Assembly (NCBI GenBank): GCA_910586725.1
Contig: CAJUJL010000007.1
Span: forward strand, 1 to 64,000
Source: an uncultured Lachnospiraceae bacterium
GTDB lineage: Bacteria > Bacillota > Clostridia > Lachnospirales > Lachnospiraceae
Reading direction: 5' to 3'
Length of the DNA: 64,000 nucleotides
The notes beneath the pieces were generated by a model. It saw only the letters and a list, made by a program, of their open reading frames with translations, ran no database searches and was not told where the DNA came from. How positions within the stretch are numbered: position 1 is the first letter of the stretch; the number at the start of each line of letters is the position of its first letter. This document shows, piece after piece, positions 51,209 to 59,866 of this stretch. Position numbers and translations under genes: made by a program.

Positions 51209-52474
51209 ATGGCATTGGCGAAGAAGCCTGTTACAGGGATGAAGGATATATTACCGGAAGAAATGCAGATCCGGGATTATGTAATTAATGTAATCAAAGA
51301 CACTTACCGGAGTTTTGGATTTACGCCGGTTGACACGCCGTATATGGAGCATATTGAGAATTTGTGCAGCAAGCAGGGCGGCGAGAATGAAAAACTGATC
51401 TTTAAAGTTTTAAAGAGAGGCGAGAAATTAAAGCTTGAGAGTGCGGAGTGTGAAGCGGATCTGGTAGATATGGGACTGCGTTATGACCTGACGCTTCCGC
51501 TTGCGAGATTTTATGCCAATCATGCCAACAGTCTTCCGTCACCGTTTAAAGCGCTGCAGATTGGGAATGTTTTTCGTGCGGACAGGCCGCAGAGAGGACG
51601 GTACCGCCAGTTTACCCAGTGTGATATTGATATTTTGGGCGAGCCGACAAACCTGTCTGAAATAGAGCTGATTTTAGCTACGACTACGACGCTTGGAAAG
51701 CTGGGATTTCGTGGATTTGAAATCAGAATCAATGCGCGTGGCATGTTAAAGGCAATGGCGGTTTACAGCGGATTTCCGGAAGATTCTTATGAGAGCATTT
51801 TTATTACGCTGGATAAGATGGATAAAATCGGACTGGACGGCGTTGCGAAAGAATTGGAAGAAAACGGGTTTGCAAAAGAATCCGTTCAAAAATATCTGGA
51901 ATTATTCCGGGCTGCAGAAGATGAAAAAGACAGCATTCGGGCAATCGAAAAGCTGTCAGAGCAGCTGGATGGATTTCTGGACGATGCGGTCAGGCAGGAT
52001 TTGCTGGAAATTATCAACAGCGTGGAGCAGACCAAAGCAGCGGATTTTCAAATGGTTTTTGACCCGACGCTGGTGCGCGGAATGGGTTACTATACGGGAA
52101 CGATTTTTGAAATTGCGATACCGGAATTTGGCGGCAGCTGCGGGGGAGGCGGACGCTATGATAAGATGATTGGCAACTTCACCGGAAACGACGTGCCGGC
52201 ATGCGGCTTTTCCATTGGATTTGAGCGGATTATTTTGTTGTTGATGGAACAGAAATTCCAAATCCCCTCCCAGCCCCAAAAGACCGCTTATTTGATTGAA
52301 AAAAATTATCCGGCCGAAAAACTCTGCGATATTATAAAAAAAGCCCAGGAAGCCAGAAAAGAAGGGCAGCAAATCCTGGTCGTAAGGATGAATAAAAATA
52401 AAAAATTCCAGAAAGAAAAACTTGCGGCGGAAGGCTACGATTCATTCGAAGAGTTTTATAACAGGTCTGAATAG
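51209..52474 (+). CDS. hisS: Histidyl-tRNA synthetase
   Basis: A 421-residue class II synthetase. Motifs: RYDLTLPLARFYANH, FRADRPQRGRYRQFTQCDID, the histidine motifs LVRGMGYYTGTIFEI and SCGGGGRYD, and FSIGFERI. A C-terminal anticodon-binding domain is present. It charges tRNA-His. The start at 51209 is supported by GAAAGGGG upstream; the ATG at 51191 lies before that site. It forms an operon with aspS. Confidence 0.97.
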   Translation: MALAKKPVTGMKDILPEEMQIRDYVINVIKDTYRSFGFTPVDTPYMEHIENLCSKQGGENEKLIFKVLKRGEKLKLESAECEADLVDMGLRYDLTLPLARFYANHANSLPSPFKALQIGNVFRADRPQRGRYRQFTQCDIDILGEPTNLSEIELILATTTTLGKLGFRGFEIRINARGMLKAMAVYSGFPEDSYESIFITLDKMDKIGLDGVAKELEENGFAKESVQKYLELFRAAEDEKDSIRAIEKLSEQLDGFLDDAVRQDLLEIINSVEQTKAADFQMVFDPTLVRGMGYYTGTIFEIAIPEFGGSCGGGGRYDKMIGNFTGNDVPACGFSIGFERIILLLMEQKFQIPSQPQKTAYLIEKNYPAEKLCDIIKKAQEARKEGQQILVVRMNKNKKFQKEKLAAEGYDSFEEFYNRSE

Positions 52475-52495
52475 AGAGCGAAAGGAAGAGAAAAA

Positions 52496-54289
52496 ATGGC
52501 AGAATCCATGAAAGGACTGAAACGGACGCATCGCTGTACGGAAGTGTCCAATGTAAATATTGGTGAAACAGTTACCGTAATGGGCTGGGTTCAGAGAAGA
52601 CGCAATTTAGGGGCGCTGATTTTTATCGATTTGCGGGACCGCTCCGGTTTGCTTCAGATTGTGTTTGATGAAAATAACGTAGGAAGCGGAGGGTTTTCAC
52701 AGGCGGAAACGCTGCGAAGCGAATTTGTTATTGCCGTAACCGGCAAAGTGCAAAAGCGTTCCGCTGCTGTTAATGAAAATTTAAAAACGGGGGATATTGA
52801 ACTGATTGCGGAGCAGATCCGAATTCTTTCCGAATCCGATACGCCGCCGTTTCCGATTGAAGCCGATATTCAGACGAGAGACGAGCTGCGTCTGAAGTAT
52901 CGTTATCTGGATTTGAGAAGGCCGGATATTCAGAAGAACCTGATGCTGCGCAGCAAGGTTGTATATTTGATGCGGGAATTTATGGCAAAAGAGGAGTTTC
53001 TGGAAATTGAAACGCCGATACTCTGCAAATCCACGCCGGAAGGAGCGAGAGACTATCTGGTTCCAAGCCGTGTGCACCCGGGGAATTTTTATGCGCTTCC
53101 GCAGTCTCCGCAGCTGTTCAAGCAGCTGTTAATGTGTTCCGGTTATGACAGGTACTTTCAGATTGCAAAGTGTTTTCGGGATGAGGATTTAAGGGCGGAC
53201 CGCCAGCCGGAGTTTACGCAGGCGGATATGGAGCTGTCTTTTGTGGATATAGACGATGTGATTGACGTCAATGAACGCTTGCTGCAATATGTGTTTCGTG
53301 AGGCAATCGGCGTAGAGATTAAGCTTCCGCTTACGAGAATGCCCTGGCAGGAGGCGATGGACCGTTTTGGTTCGGACAAGCCGGATACGCGGTTTGGCAT
53401 GGAGCTTAGGGATGTTTCTAAGATCGTGGAAAACTGCGGATTTGGCGTATTTGCGGATGCGATTGTAAACGGTGGGTCTGTTCGGGGCATCAATGCCAAA
53501 GGGCAGGGCAAAATGCCCAGAAAGAAAATTGACAAGCTGGTGGAATTTGCCAAAGGTTACGGCGCAAAGGGGCTTGCGTATCTTGTAATCAACGAGGATG
53601 GCTCATACAAATCTTCTTTTGCAAAATTTATGACAGAAGAAGAGCTTGCTGCCCTGGCGTCTTCTATGGAAGGAGAGCCGGGAGATTTGCTTTTGTTTGC
53701 GGCCGATAAGAACAGGATTGTCTGGAACGTATTGGGGGCGTTGCGCATTGAACTGGCCAGGGAGCTGGATTTGCTGGATCCAAACCAGTATAATTTTCTC
53801 TGGATTACAGACTTTCCTCTGCTGGAATGGTCGGACGAAGAGAACCGCTTTATGGCAATGCATCATCCATTTACCATGCCCATGGAGGAAGACTGGGATA
53901 AGATTGATTTGGATCCCGGAGCTGTCCGTGCAAAAGCGTATGACATCGTTTTAAACGGCACGGAGCTTGGAGGCGGATCCGTCCGTATCCACCAGAACGA
54001 TATACAAGAGAAAATGTTTGAGGTTTTGGGATTTACGAAGGAAAGCGCTTATGAGCAGTTTGGTTTTCTGCTGGATGCGTTCCGATACGGCGTCCCGCCG
54101 CATGCCGGACTGGCGTATGGCGTAGACCGCATGGTAATGCATATGGTGCATGCAGATTCCATCCGTGACGTCATTGCATTTCCAAAGGTCAAGGACGCTT
54201 CCTGTCTGATGACAGAAGCGCCGGGCAAAGTAGACGAAAAGCAATTGAAAGAGCTTTGCCTTTCCGTTGAAAAACAAATGAATGAATAA
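52496..54289 (+). CDS. aspS: Aspartyl-tRNA synthetase
   Basis: A 597-residue bacterial-type enzyme. The N-terminal OB fold (VTVMGWVQRRRNLGALIFID) is followed by the class II core with FMAKEEFLEIETPIL, FRDEDLRADRQPEFTQADME, the bacterial GAD insertion and GLAYGVDRMVMHM. It charges tRNA-Asp (possibly also tRNA-Asn in organisms using the amidotransferase route). AAAGGAAG precedes the ATG. A terminator follows. Confidence 0.97.
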   Translation: MAESMKGLKRTHRCTEVSNVNIGETVTVMGWVQRRRNLGALIFIDLRDRSGLLQIVFDENNVGSGGFSQAETLRSEFVIAVTGKVQKRSAAVNENLKTGDIELIAEQIRILSESDTPPFPIEADIQTRDELRLKYRYLDLRRPDIQKNLMLRSKVVYLMREFMAKEEFLEIETPILCKSTPEGARDYLVPSRVHPGNFYALPQSPQLFKQLLMCSGYDRYFQIAKCFRDEDLRADRQPEFTQADMELSFVDIDDVIDVNERLLQYVFREAIGVEIKLPLTRMPWQEAMDRFGSDKPDTRFGMELRDVSKIVENCGFGVFADAIVNGGSVRGINAKGQGKMPRKKIDKLVEFAKGYGAKGLAYLVINEDGSYKSSFAKFMTEEELAALASSMEGEPGDLLLFAADKNRIVWNVLGALRIELARELDLLDPNQYNFLWITDFPLLEWSDEENRFMAMHHPFTMPMEEDWDKIDLDPGAVRAKAYDIVLNGTELGGGSVRIHQNDIQEKMFEVLGFTKESAYEQFGFLLDAFRYGVPPHAGLAYGVDRMVMHMVHADSIRDVIAFPKVKDASCLMTEAPGKVDEKQLKELCLSVEKQMNE

Positions 54290-54296
54290 ATAAAGA

Positions 54297-54326
54297 GGAT
54301 GCCTGAGCAGTCGGGCATCTTTTTTG
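54297..54326 (+). terminator. Intrinsic terminator after aspS
   Basis: GATGCCTGA pairs with TCGGGCATC around a four-base loop, followed by TTTTTTG. The ATG at 54299 sits within this hairpin and so is not a start of the amidase gene. Confidence 0.85.
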
Positions 54327-54359
54327 ATGGAATACGGATGCACATTTTGGATGCTTCCG

Positions 54360-54368
54360 CATACAATA
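54360..54368 (+). promoter_or_regulatory. Sigma-K-type -10 element of the amidase gene
   Basis: CATACAATA matches the sigma-K -10 consensus (CATANNNTA) exactly, and AC lies 16 bases upstream (54342-54343), the expected sigma-K -35. CATACAAT also fits the sigma-E -10. Transcription would begin near 54375. Confidence 0.55.
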
Positions 54369-54397
54369 ATGAGAAAATCATTGTAGGAGCAGAGGCT

Positions 54398-55225
54398 TTG
54401 GCAATTATTGTAATAGATGCCGGACATGGCGGATTTGACAATGGCGCCATGTATCAGGGAAGAAAGGAAAAAGACGATAATCTGCGTCTGGCATTGGAAG
54501 TAGGAAAAATTTTAGAACAACAGGGATATGAGGTTATTTACACAAGAACATCGGATGTTTACCAGTCGCCTTATGAGAAATCGCAAATTGCAAATGAGAC
54601 GGGAGCGGATTATTTTATTTCCTTTCACAGAAATTCGGGAGAAAATGACAACACGTATAACGGCGTGCAGACATTGATTTACGGAGGCGATGATGAAAGA
54701 GCAAGAAGGCTGGCGGAAGCGATCAACGAAGAGCTCGAAAAAGTGGGGTTTGCAAACCTTGGGATAGAAGAGAGAACAGGCCTTGCCGTACTTAGAAGAA
54801 CGGAGATGCCGGCCGTGCTGATAGAAACGGGGTTTATCAATCACGATGGAGATAATGAAATATTTGACAATAATTTTAATGAAATTGCAGGCGCGATCGC
54901 AATGGCCGTTGAACGCGTTGTGCCGGTACGCCAAAATGCAGCCGGACAAAACAGTGTGGAAGCGGAAGAAAACGAAGAAAACGACAATGACGACGATGAG
55001 AATGCAGTATTTGGCGTGGAGGTTGGAAGATTTGCCTATCGGACAACGGCTAACTTTCTGGCTGAGCAGCTGATGGATCAGGGCTTTGCCAGTTACGTGA
55101 TGGAAGAGGACGGTATGCTTCATGTCATAGCCGGAAAAGAAGATTCTTTGGAAGACGCCCTGAAAATGCAGAAAAAGCTGCGTGAGATGGGGTACCGGAC
55201 AATGGTAATTGCGAGCCAAAGATAA
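54398..55225 (+). CDS. N-acetylmuramoyl-L-alanine amidase with SPOR domain (CwlC-like)
   Basis: About 275 residues. The Amidase_3 domain (about 1-180) has the zinc ligands His in IDAGHGGFDNGA, Glu in RKEKDDNLRL, His in ISFHRNSG and catalytic Glu in VLIETGFINH. An acidic linker (EENEENDNDDDEN) leads to a C-terminal SPOR-like repeat. There is no signal peptide, as in Bacillus CwlC, which lyses the mother cell. The TTG at 54398 is chosen because AGGAG (54385-54389) and the sigma-K-type promoter fit it, while the ATG at 54338 lies upstream of the predicted transcript start. Confidence 0.83.
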   Translation: MAIIVIDAGHGGFDNGAMYQGRKEKDDNLRLALEVGKILEQQGYEVIYTRTSDVYQSPYEKSQIANETGADYFISFHRNSGENDNTYNGVQTLIYGGDDERARRLAEAINEELEKVGFANLGIEERTGLAVLRRTEMPAVLIETGFINHDGDNEIFDNNFNEIAGAIAMAVERVVPVRQNAAGQNSVEAEENEENDNDDDENAVFGVEVGRFAYRTTANFLAEQLMDQGFASYVMEEDGMLHVIAGKEDSLEDALKMQKKLREMGYRTMVIASQR

Positions 55226-55230
55226 ACGGT

Positions 55231-55264
55231 TTTTAATGTAGTTTTAATCTTTCTGCTGTAAAAT
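55231..55264 (+). promoter_or_regulatory. Tandem TTTTAAT box and promoter of the two-component system
   Basis: TTTTAAT at 55231-55237 and 55242-55248 are spaced 11 bases apart, one helical turn, followed 10 bases later by TAAAAT (55259-55264) as -10. Direct repeats in place of a -35 box are typical for OmpR-family activators. The same arrangement recurs before the sulfotransferase operon at 57349. Confidence 0.65.
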
Positions 55265-55327
55265 AAAAATAAAAGAAGATACAATGGAGATACTTTGCTG
55301 GTAGATACATTTATAGCGGGAGGGTAA

Positions 55328-56002
55328 ATGAGGTTACTTGTAGTAGAAGATGAAAAAGATATGAACCGAATTATTGTAAAAGAGCTGGAATCGGAAGGGT
55401 ATCTTGTAGATAGCTGTTATGACGGAGAAAGTGCATATGATTATTTGTGCATGTCAGAATACGATGGCGCTATTTTGGATATTATGATTCCTAAAATGGA
55501 TGGATTTACAATATTAAAAAAAGTCCGCAGCAAAGGAATTACAACGCCGATTTTGTTTTTGAGCGCAAAAAGTGATGTAAATGACATTGTGTGCGGACTT
55601 GACCTTGGTGCGGACGACTATATGGTAAAACCGTTTGAATTCAAGGAGCTGCTGGCTCGAATTCGCATGATAACGCGGAAAAAAGCAAATGTGCACGGCA
55701 ATATTTATACCTGCGGAGATTTGACGGTAGACTGTAATGACTGTACTGTGAAAAGAGCCGGCAGAACAATTGAATTGTCGCCAAAAGAATACGCGGTGCT
55801 TTTATATCTGATCAGAAATCAGAATATTGTTGTGACGAGAGAACAGATTGAAACGAATATATGGGACTTCGGGCGGGACAGCGCGTCTAATCTCGTCGAT
55901 GTTTATATTCGATATTTACGAAAAAAGATAGACGATGGTTTTGATTTTAAAATGATTCAAACCATCCGAGGGGTGGGATACGTATTAAAAGCAAACCAAT
56001 AA
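55328..56002 (+). CDS. OmpR-family response regulator
   Basis: A 224-residue regulator. The receiver domain has the acidic pair EDEKD near 8-12, the phosphorylated Asp near 51 in GAILDIMIPKMDG, Ser/Thr in LFLSAKS and Lys in DDYMVKPFEFKELLAR. The winged-helix DNA-binding domain follows with LSPKEYAVLLYLIRNQ and the recognition helix DVYIRYLRKKIDD. It pairs with the histidine kinase 5 bases downstream. Shared boxes suggest it regulates itself and the sulfation genes. Confidence 0.95.
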   Translation: MRLLVVEDEKDMNRIIVKELESEGYLVDSCYDGESAYDYLCMSEYDGAILDIMIPKMDGFTILKKVRSKGITTPILFLSAKSDVNDIVCGLDLGADDYMVKPFEFKELLARIRMITRKKANVHGNIYTCGDLTVDCNDCTVKRAGRTIELSPKEYAVLLYLIRNQNIVVTREQIETNIWDFGRDSASNLVDVYIRYLRKKIDDGFDFKMIQTIRGVGYVLKANQ

Positions 56003-56007
56003 AGCGG

Positions 56008-57354
56008 GTGTCCATCATTCGCTATGTCGTGGTCATTCCGGTGATAGCGGTTATCATTATGGCGAACGTGATGTATATTGCTATTTATATTCTTTCCGAA
56101 GAAGCGGTGGATTATGAATTGAAAAGAGACCTGCGCAAAAGTGTGGAGACGTATTGCCATAAAGTTAATATTGAAGACGGAGAATTGGTGATTGACGAAG
56201 ATTTTCCCACAAAAAAAGACAATGTTTATTATCTGGTTGTCCTAAGAAACAAAGAAATTATAAAAGGCAAATATCCAAAGGAAGTCGAAGATCAGCTGGC
56301 AAAAATGAAAGTGAATAAGAAAAATAAGCTGCTTGAACTCGGATATGAAAAGTACTATGTGCAGGATATTCGAATCGGGAGATACAACAGAAAAGGCGTG
56401 TTTATCCGCGGCGTAATGAGACAGTCGGATGCGGAGAGCTTTTACCGCAGGATAGAGGTGATCGCATATCTAAGCATCATAGGTTTTTTGGTCTTTTTTT
56501 TGATTTGCGAAATATATTTTTTCAAAAAAATCTCAAAAGAATTGAAAAACATGCGCAATGTGGCGGAAAATATAGGCTCAAATCTGGATGTGTCACAGAG
56601 AATGGAAAGCAACAGTCGTTTTTATGAAATCGAAAGCCTGATACAGGCCAACAACCGTATGTTAGACCGTATGGACCAGACATTTCGGCTTCAGGAACAA
56701 TTTACGTCAGATGTGGCGCACGAGCTTCGCACACCTGTGGCGACTGTGTTGGCGCAATGCCAGTATGCAATGGAAAAAGTCCGTGATAAAGAGGAGTTTG
56801 ACGAGATTTTAGAGGTGATCTACCGTCAGTCAAAAAGAGTCAATTCCATAATTACGCAGCTGTTGAATTTTTCAAGGCTGGATCAGGACAGAGTAGAGGT
56901 GCAAAATGAAACGCTGGACCTTGTGGAAATTGTTTCTGTGATTTGTGAAGAGTGGCAGGAGAGAGCAGAGAATGAGGTATCCATCAGAACCTGTTTGGAA
57001 AAAGCGGTTGCCGGGGGAGATATTGGCCTGATTTCCATTGTCATTGAGAATCTTATATCGAATGCCGTGAAATTCAGCCATTCTGGAGGAATTGTTGATG
57101 TGGCGACGGGAGAAGACGAAGACCATGTTTATGTTTCGGTAAAAGATTATGGGATCGGAATCGCGCCGGAGGATTTGGAGCTTGTATTCCGGCGTTTTTA
57201 TCAATGCGATAAATCAAGAAACGACGAGGGATTTGGACTGGGGCTTCCGCTTTCGGCAAAAATTGCGGAAAAACATGGCGGTGAAATTACGGTTGTCAGC
57301 GAATTGGGAAAGGGCAGCACGTTTACGTTAATTCTTCCTAAAAATCAATTTTAA
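56008..57354 (+). CDS. Sensor histidine kinase
   Basis: A 448-residue kinase. It has a membrane segment at about 6-28, an extracytoplasmic sensor of about 120 residues without a known fold, and a second segment at about 150-172. The HisKA domain has its phosphorylated His in SDVAHELRTPVATV. The ATPase domain has ENLISNAVKFSHSGG (N box), VKDYGIGIAPEDL (G1) and GFGLGLPLSAKIAEKHGG (G2). The start is taken as GTG 56008, but it lacks a good ribosome binding site, so translation is likely coupled to the regulator gene or begins slightly upstream. The ligand is unknown. Confidence 0.93.
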   Translation: MSIIRYVVVIPVIAVIIMANVMYIAIYILSEEAVDYELKRDLRKSVETYCHKVNIEDGELVIDEDFPTKKDNVYYLVVLRNKEIIKGKYPKEVEDQLAKMKVNKKNKLLELGYEKYYVQDIRIGRYNRKGVFIRGVMRQSDAESFYRRIEVIAYLSIIGFLVFFLICEIYFFKKISKELKNMRNVAENIGSNLDVSQRMESNSRFYEIESLIQANNRMLDRMDQTFRLQEQFTSDVAHELRTPVATVLAQCQYAMEKVRDKEEFDEILEVIYRQSKRVNSIITQLLNFSRLDQDRVEVQNETLDLVEIVSVICEEWQERAENEVSIRTCLEKAVAGGDIGLISIVIENLISNAVKFSHSGGIVDVATGEDEDHVYVSVKDYGIGIAPEDLELVFRRFYQCDKSRNDEGFGLGLPLSAKIAEKHGGEITVVSELGKGSTFTLILPKNQF

Positions 57355-57382
57355 TGTGTTTTTAATTTTCTGTGTCTAAAAT
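57349..57382 (+). promoter_or_regulatory. Tandem TTTTAAT box and promoter of the sulfation operon
   Basis: TTTTAAT at 57349-57355 and 57360-57366, then TAAAAT (57377-57382) 10 bases later. The layout equals that at 55231-55264, with about 26 of 35 positions identical. The first repeat overlaps the stop codon of the kinase gene. A response-regulator site is the best reading. Confidence 0.65.
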
Positions 57383-57423
57383 AGCAAAAAATAAAGAGAC
57401 TATTTACATCGCAGGAGTGCAAA

Positions 57424-58614
57424 ATGAAAATTTTACATTTACACATTGGAACACATAAGACAGCTACAACGTCACTTCAGGTTTTTTGTCAGGAAAATGG
57501 AAATGTATTGGAGAAAAAAGGGTATTGTTATCCCTTGATGCCGTTTGGCTATCCTGGCATTTCCGAAGCCCGTAACGGTCATTTTCTAATAGGGAAAATA
57601 CTGGATGAAAAAGGTGAAATTTCACACAAAAATGAAGAGAAGATGTTCTGGGAAGGAATGAAGCAGGCAAATAAATTATTTCAAAAATACGATCATGTCG
57701 TGCTTTCTGATGAAGGCATCTGGCTTAGTATGGATTATAACAGGACAAGCCTCTGGAAAGTATTGCAGGAAGAATCGGAAAAAAGAGGGTTTAAGATTCA
57801 TGTGATCGTATATCTCAAAAGACAGGATAAATATCTGCAGTCCGTCTGGAATCAGCGCATCAAGGCAAAAAGAAGAATTCAGGAAACATTTGAGGAGTTT
57901 GTAAAAACGATTCAGGTGCCGCTTTGGCTGGATTACTATCAGAAACTGAAAAGAATGGCCGAAATAATCGGAAAAGAAAATATCACGGTCCGGCGTTTTG
58001 AGCCAAACCGCTTCATCGGCGGCAGTATTTATGCTGATTTTCTGGAGGGCATAGGACTTTCTCTGACGGAAGAATATCAAATATCGGCAGGCGTTCGAAA
58101 TGAGGGCCTGTATGGAAATACGCTGGAGATGAAACGCATTTTAAACGGAGTGTCTTTGATCAAAGACAATGACGTGCAGGAATTTATGAAGCAAAGTCTG
58201 GAAGCCTGCTCAAAAATTTCAGCCATGAATTATCCTTCCACATTGTTGTCAGGGGATGAGACGAAAGAATTTTTAGATCATTACAGGATGGAAAACCGGA
58301 AAGTCGCACAGGAATTTCTGCATGAGCAGGGAACGGAACTGTTTGACGAGACGATCGAAGATTTACCGCAGTGGGAGAAAGACAATCCCTGTATGACGGA
58401 TGATGTGATTCGCTTTTTCGGGACGGTGGGCATGGACTTGTTTTTACGGCAGAAAGAACTGGAACGCAGGATAAAAACGATGGAACAGAAATTAAAAGTG
58501 CAGGAGAGGAAAACATCAAATATAATACAGAATCTCCACTATCTTAAGCATCCTTTTCAGGCAATACGCTGGTTTATTAATAATAGAAAAACAGGAAAAA
58601 ATAGAAAATTATAG
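57424..58614 (+). CDS. PAPS-dependent sulfotransferase 1
   Basis: A 396-residue cytoplasmic protein. The 5'-phosphosulfate loop is at the N-terminus (LHIGTHKTATTSLQ). The 3'-phosphate motif follows a beta strand as IVYLKRQDKYLQSVW (Arg and Ser seven apart), then NQRIKAKRR. The order and spacing match bacterial sulfotransferases. A Lys-rich, coiled C-terminus (RIKTMEQKLKVQERK) may contact membrane or partner. The next genes make PAPS. The acceptor is unknown: polysaccharide, lipid and peptide are all possible. By eye it is about half identical to the second copy. Confidence 0.82.
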   Translation: MKILHLHIGTHKTATTSLQVFCQENGNVLEKKGYCYPLMPFGYPGISEARNGHFLIGKILDEKGEISHKNEEKMFWEGMKQANKLFQKYDHVVLSDEGIWLSMDYNRTSLWKVLQEESEKRGFKIHVIVYLKRQDKYLQSVWNQRIKAKRRIQETFEEFVKTIQVPLWLDYYQKLKRMAEIIGKENITVRRFEPNRFIGGSIYADFLEGIGLSLTEEYQISAGVRNEGLYGNTLEMKRILNGVSLIKDNDVQEFMKQSLEACSKISAMNYPSTLLSGDETKEFLDHYRMENRKVAQEFLHEQGTELFDETIEDLPQWEKDNPCMTDDVIRFFGTVGMDLFLRQKELERRIKTMEQKLKVQERKTSNIIQNLHYLKHPFQAIRWFINNRKTGKNRKL

Positions 58615-58704
58615 TGGCGTTTGATTTTAAAGTATAGTATAATGATTTCTGAATTGGTAAAGTCTGGACAATGAATTACAGATTAAAAGCAGAAGGAGTA
58701 CGTA

Positions 58705-59823
58705 ATGAAGATATTGCATGTTCACATTGGGACACCGAAGACCGGTACCACTGCGATTCAGGAATTTTGTGTGGAAAACGCAGCTATATTGAAGAAAAAA
58801 GGATATTGCTATCCAATCCTTCCGTTTTCTTTCTGGGACGCCTCGGAAGCCCGCAACGCTCATTTTCTTGTGGCGCAGATCACGGATAAGGACGGGAATG
58901 TCCTTGAAGAAGAGGCGGAGAAGAATTTTCACAAAGGCGTTCAAATAATACAGGATTTATTTCAGAAGTTTGATCATGTCGTGATGTCGGATGAAAATAT
59001 CTGGCTTAGTATGGATACGATTCGAAAGGATTTATGGGAGAACCTGAAGAAAGAAGCGCAGAACAGAGGTTTTTCGATTCGGGTTATCGTATATCTCAGG
59101 AGACAGGACAAGTATTTGTATTCTCTCTGGAATCAGAGAATAAAATCAAAAAGAAGGCTTGAGATGTCTTATGAAGATTTCGTAGACATGATTAATGTTC
59201 CCGCCAGATTGGAATACTATGATAAACTGGAACGAATGGCGGGCGTGCTCGGTAAAGAAAATATTACGGTCCGGCGTTTTGACGGAGGCAAATTTGAAGG
59301 GGGAAGCATTTACGCGGATTTCCTTCAGGCAATCGGACTTACGCTGACGGATGAATATAAAATATCCCAGGGAGTCAGAAATCTGGGATTGTTTGGAAAC
59401 ACATTTGAAATCAAACGCATATTAAACGGACTTCCCCGCATGGGAAACGCAAAGGTGCATCAGTTTGTAAAAGAAAGGCTGTGGGAATGTTCGGAAATTT
59501 CCGCTAAAAATTATCCATGCGAGATGATGTCAAAGGAAGAGATTGCGAATCTGCTCGAAACATATGGAGCGGACAACCCCAAAGTAGCGGCGGAATATTT
59601 AAACGAACCGGGAGCGGAATTGTTTGACAATACGATCAAGGATTTGCCGAAATGGCAGAAAGACAATCCTTATATGATTGATGATGTGATTCGGTTTACC
59701 GGAGCGATGGGCATCTATTTATATGAAGAGAATCAAAAGCTGAGACGGGAGATCAATATGATCCGGCATCCGTTTCGGTCAATGCTTAAATATTTCAAAC
59801 GTAAGTTAAGATCCAAAAAATAG
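58705..59823 (+). CDS. PAPS-dependent sulfotransferase 2 (paralog)
   Basis: A 372-residue paralog of the upstream gene. Its phosphosulfate loop, HIGTPKTGTTAIQ, is closer to the consensus PKTGTT than the first copy's HKTATT. The 3'-phosphate motif is IVYLRRQDKYLYSLW. Shared stretches such as GKENITVRRF and GGSIYADFL show recent duplication and divergence. The C-terminal coiled tail is shorter. A TATAAT at 58638-58643 without a clear -35 might give an extra internal promoter. AGAAGGAG precedes the ATG. It lies 43 bases before cysD. Confidence 0.83.
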   Translation: MKILHVHIGTPKTGTTAIQEFCVENAAILKKKGYCYPILPFSFWDASEARNAHFLVAQITDKDGNVLEEEAEKNFHKGVQIIQDLFQKFDHVVMSDENIWLSMDTIRKDLWENLKKEAQNRGFSIRVIVYLRRQDKYLYSLWNQRIKSKRRLEMSYEDFVDMINVPARLEYYDKLERMAGVLGKENITVRRFDGGKFEGGSIYADFLQAIGLTLTDEYKISQGVRNLGLFGNTFEIKRILNGLPRMGNAKVHQFVKERLWECSEISAKNYPCEMMSKEEIANLLETYGADNPKVAAEYLNEPGAELFDNTIKDLPKWQKDNPYMIDDVIRFTGAMGIYLYEENQKLRREINMIRHPFRSMLKYFKRKLRSKK

Positions 59824-59866
59824 AGGAAGATCAGGATTTTGATAGTATACGGATAAGGAGAAAAGT

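Noticed and set aside
53646..53954. 102-codon frame inside aspS
   Set aside because: Trp- and Arg-rich shadow of the aspS frame without a ribosome binding site.
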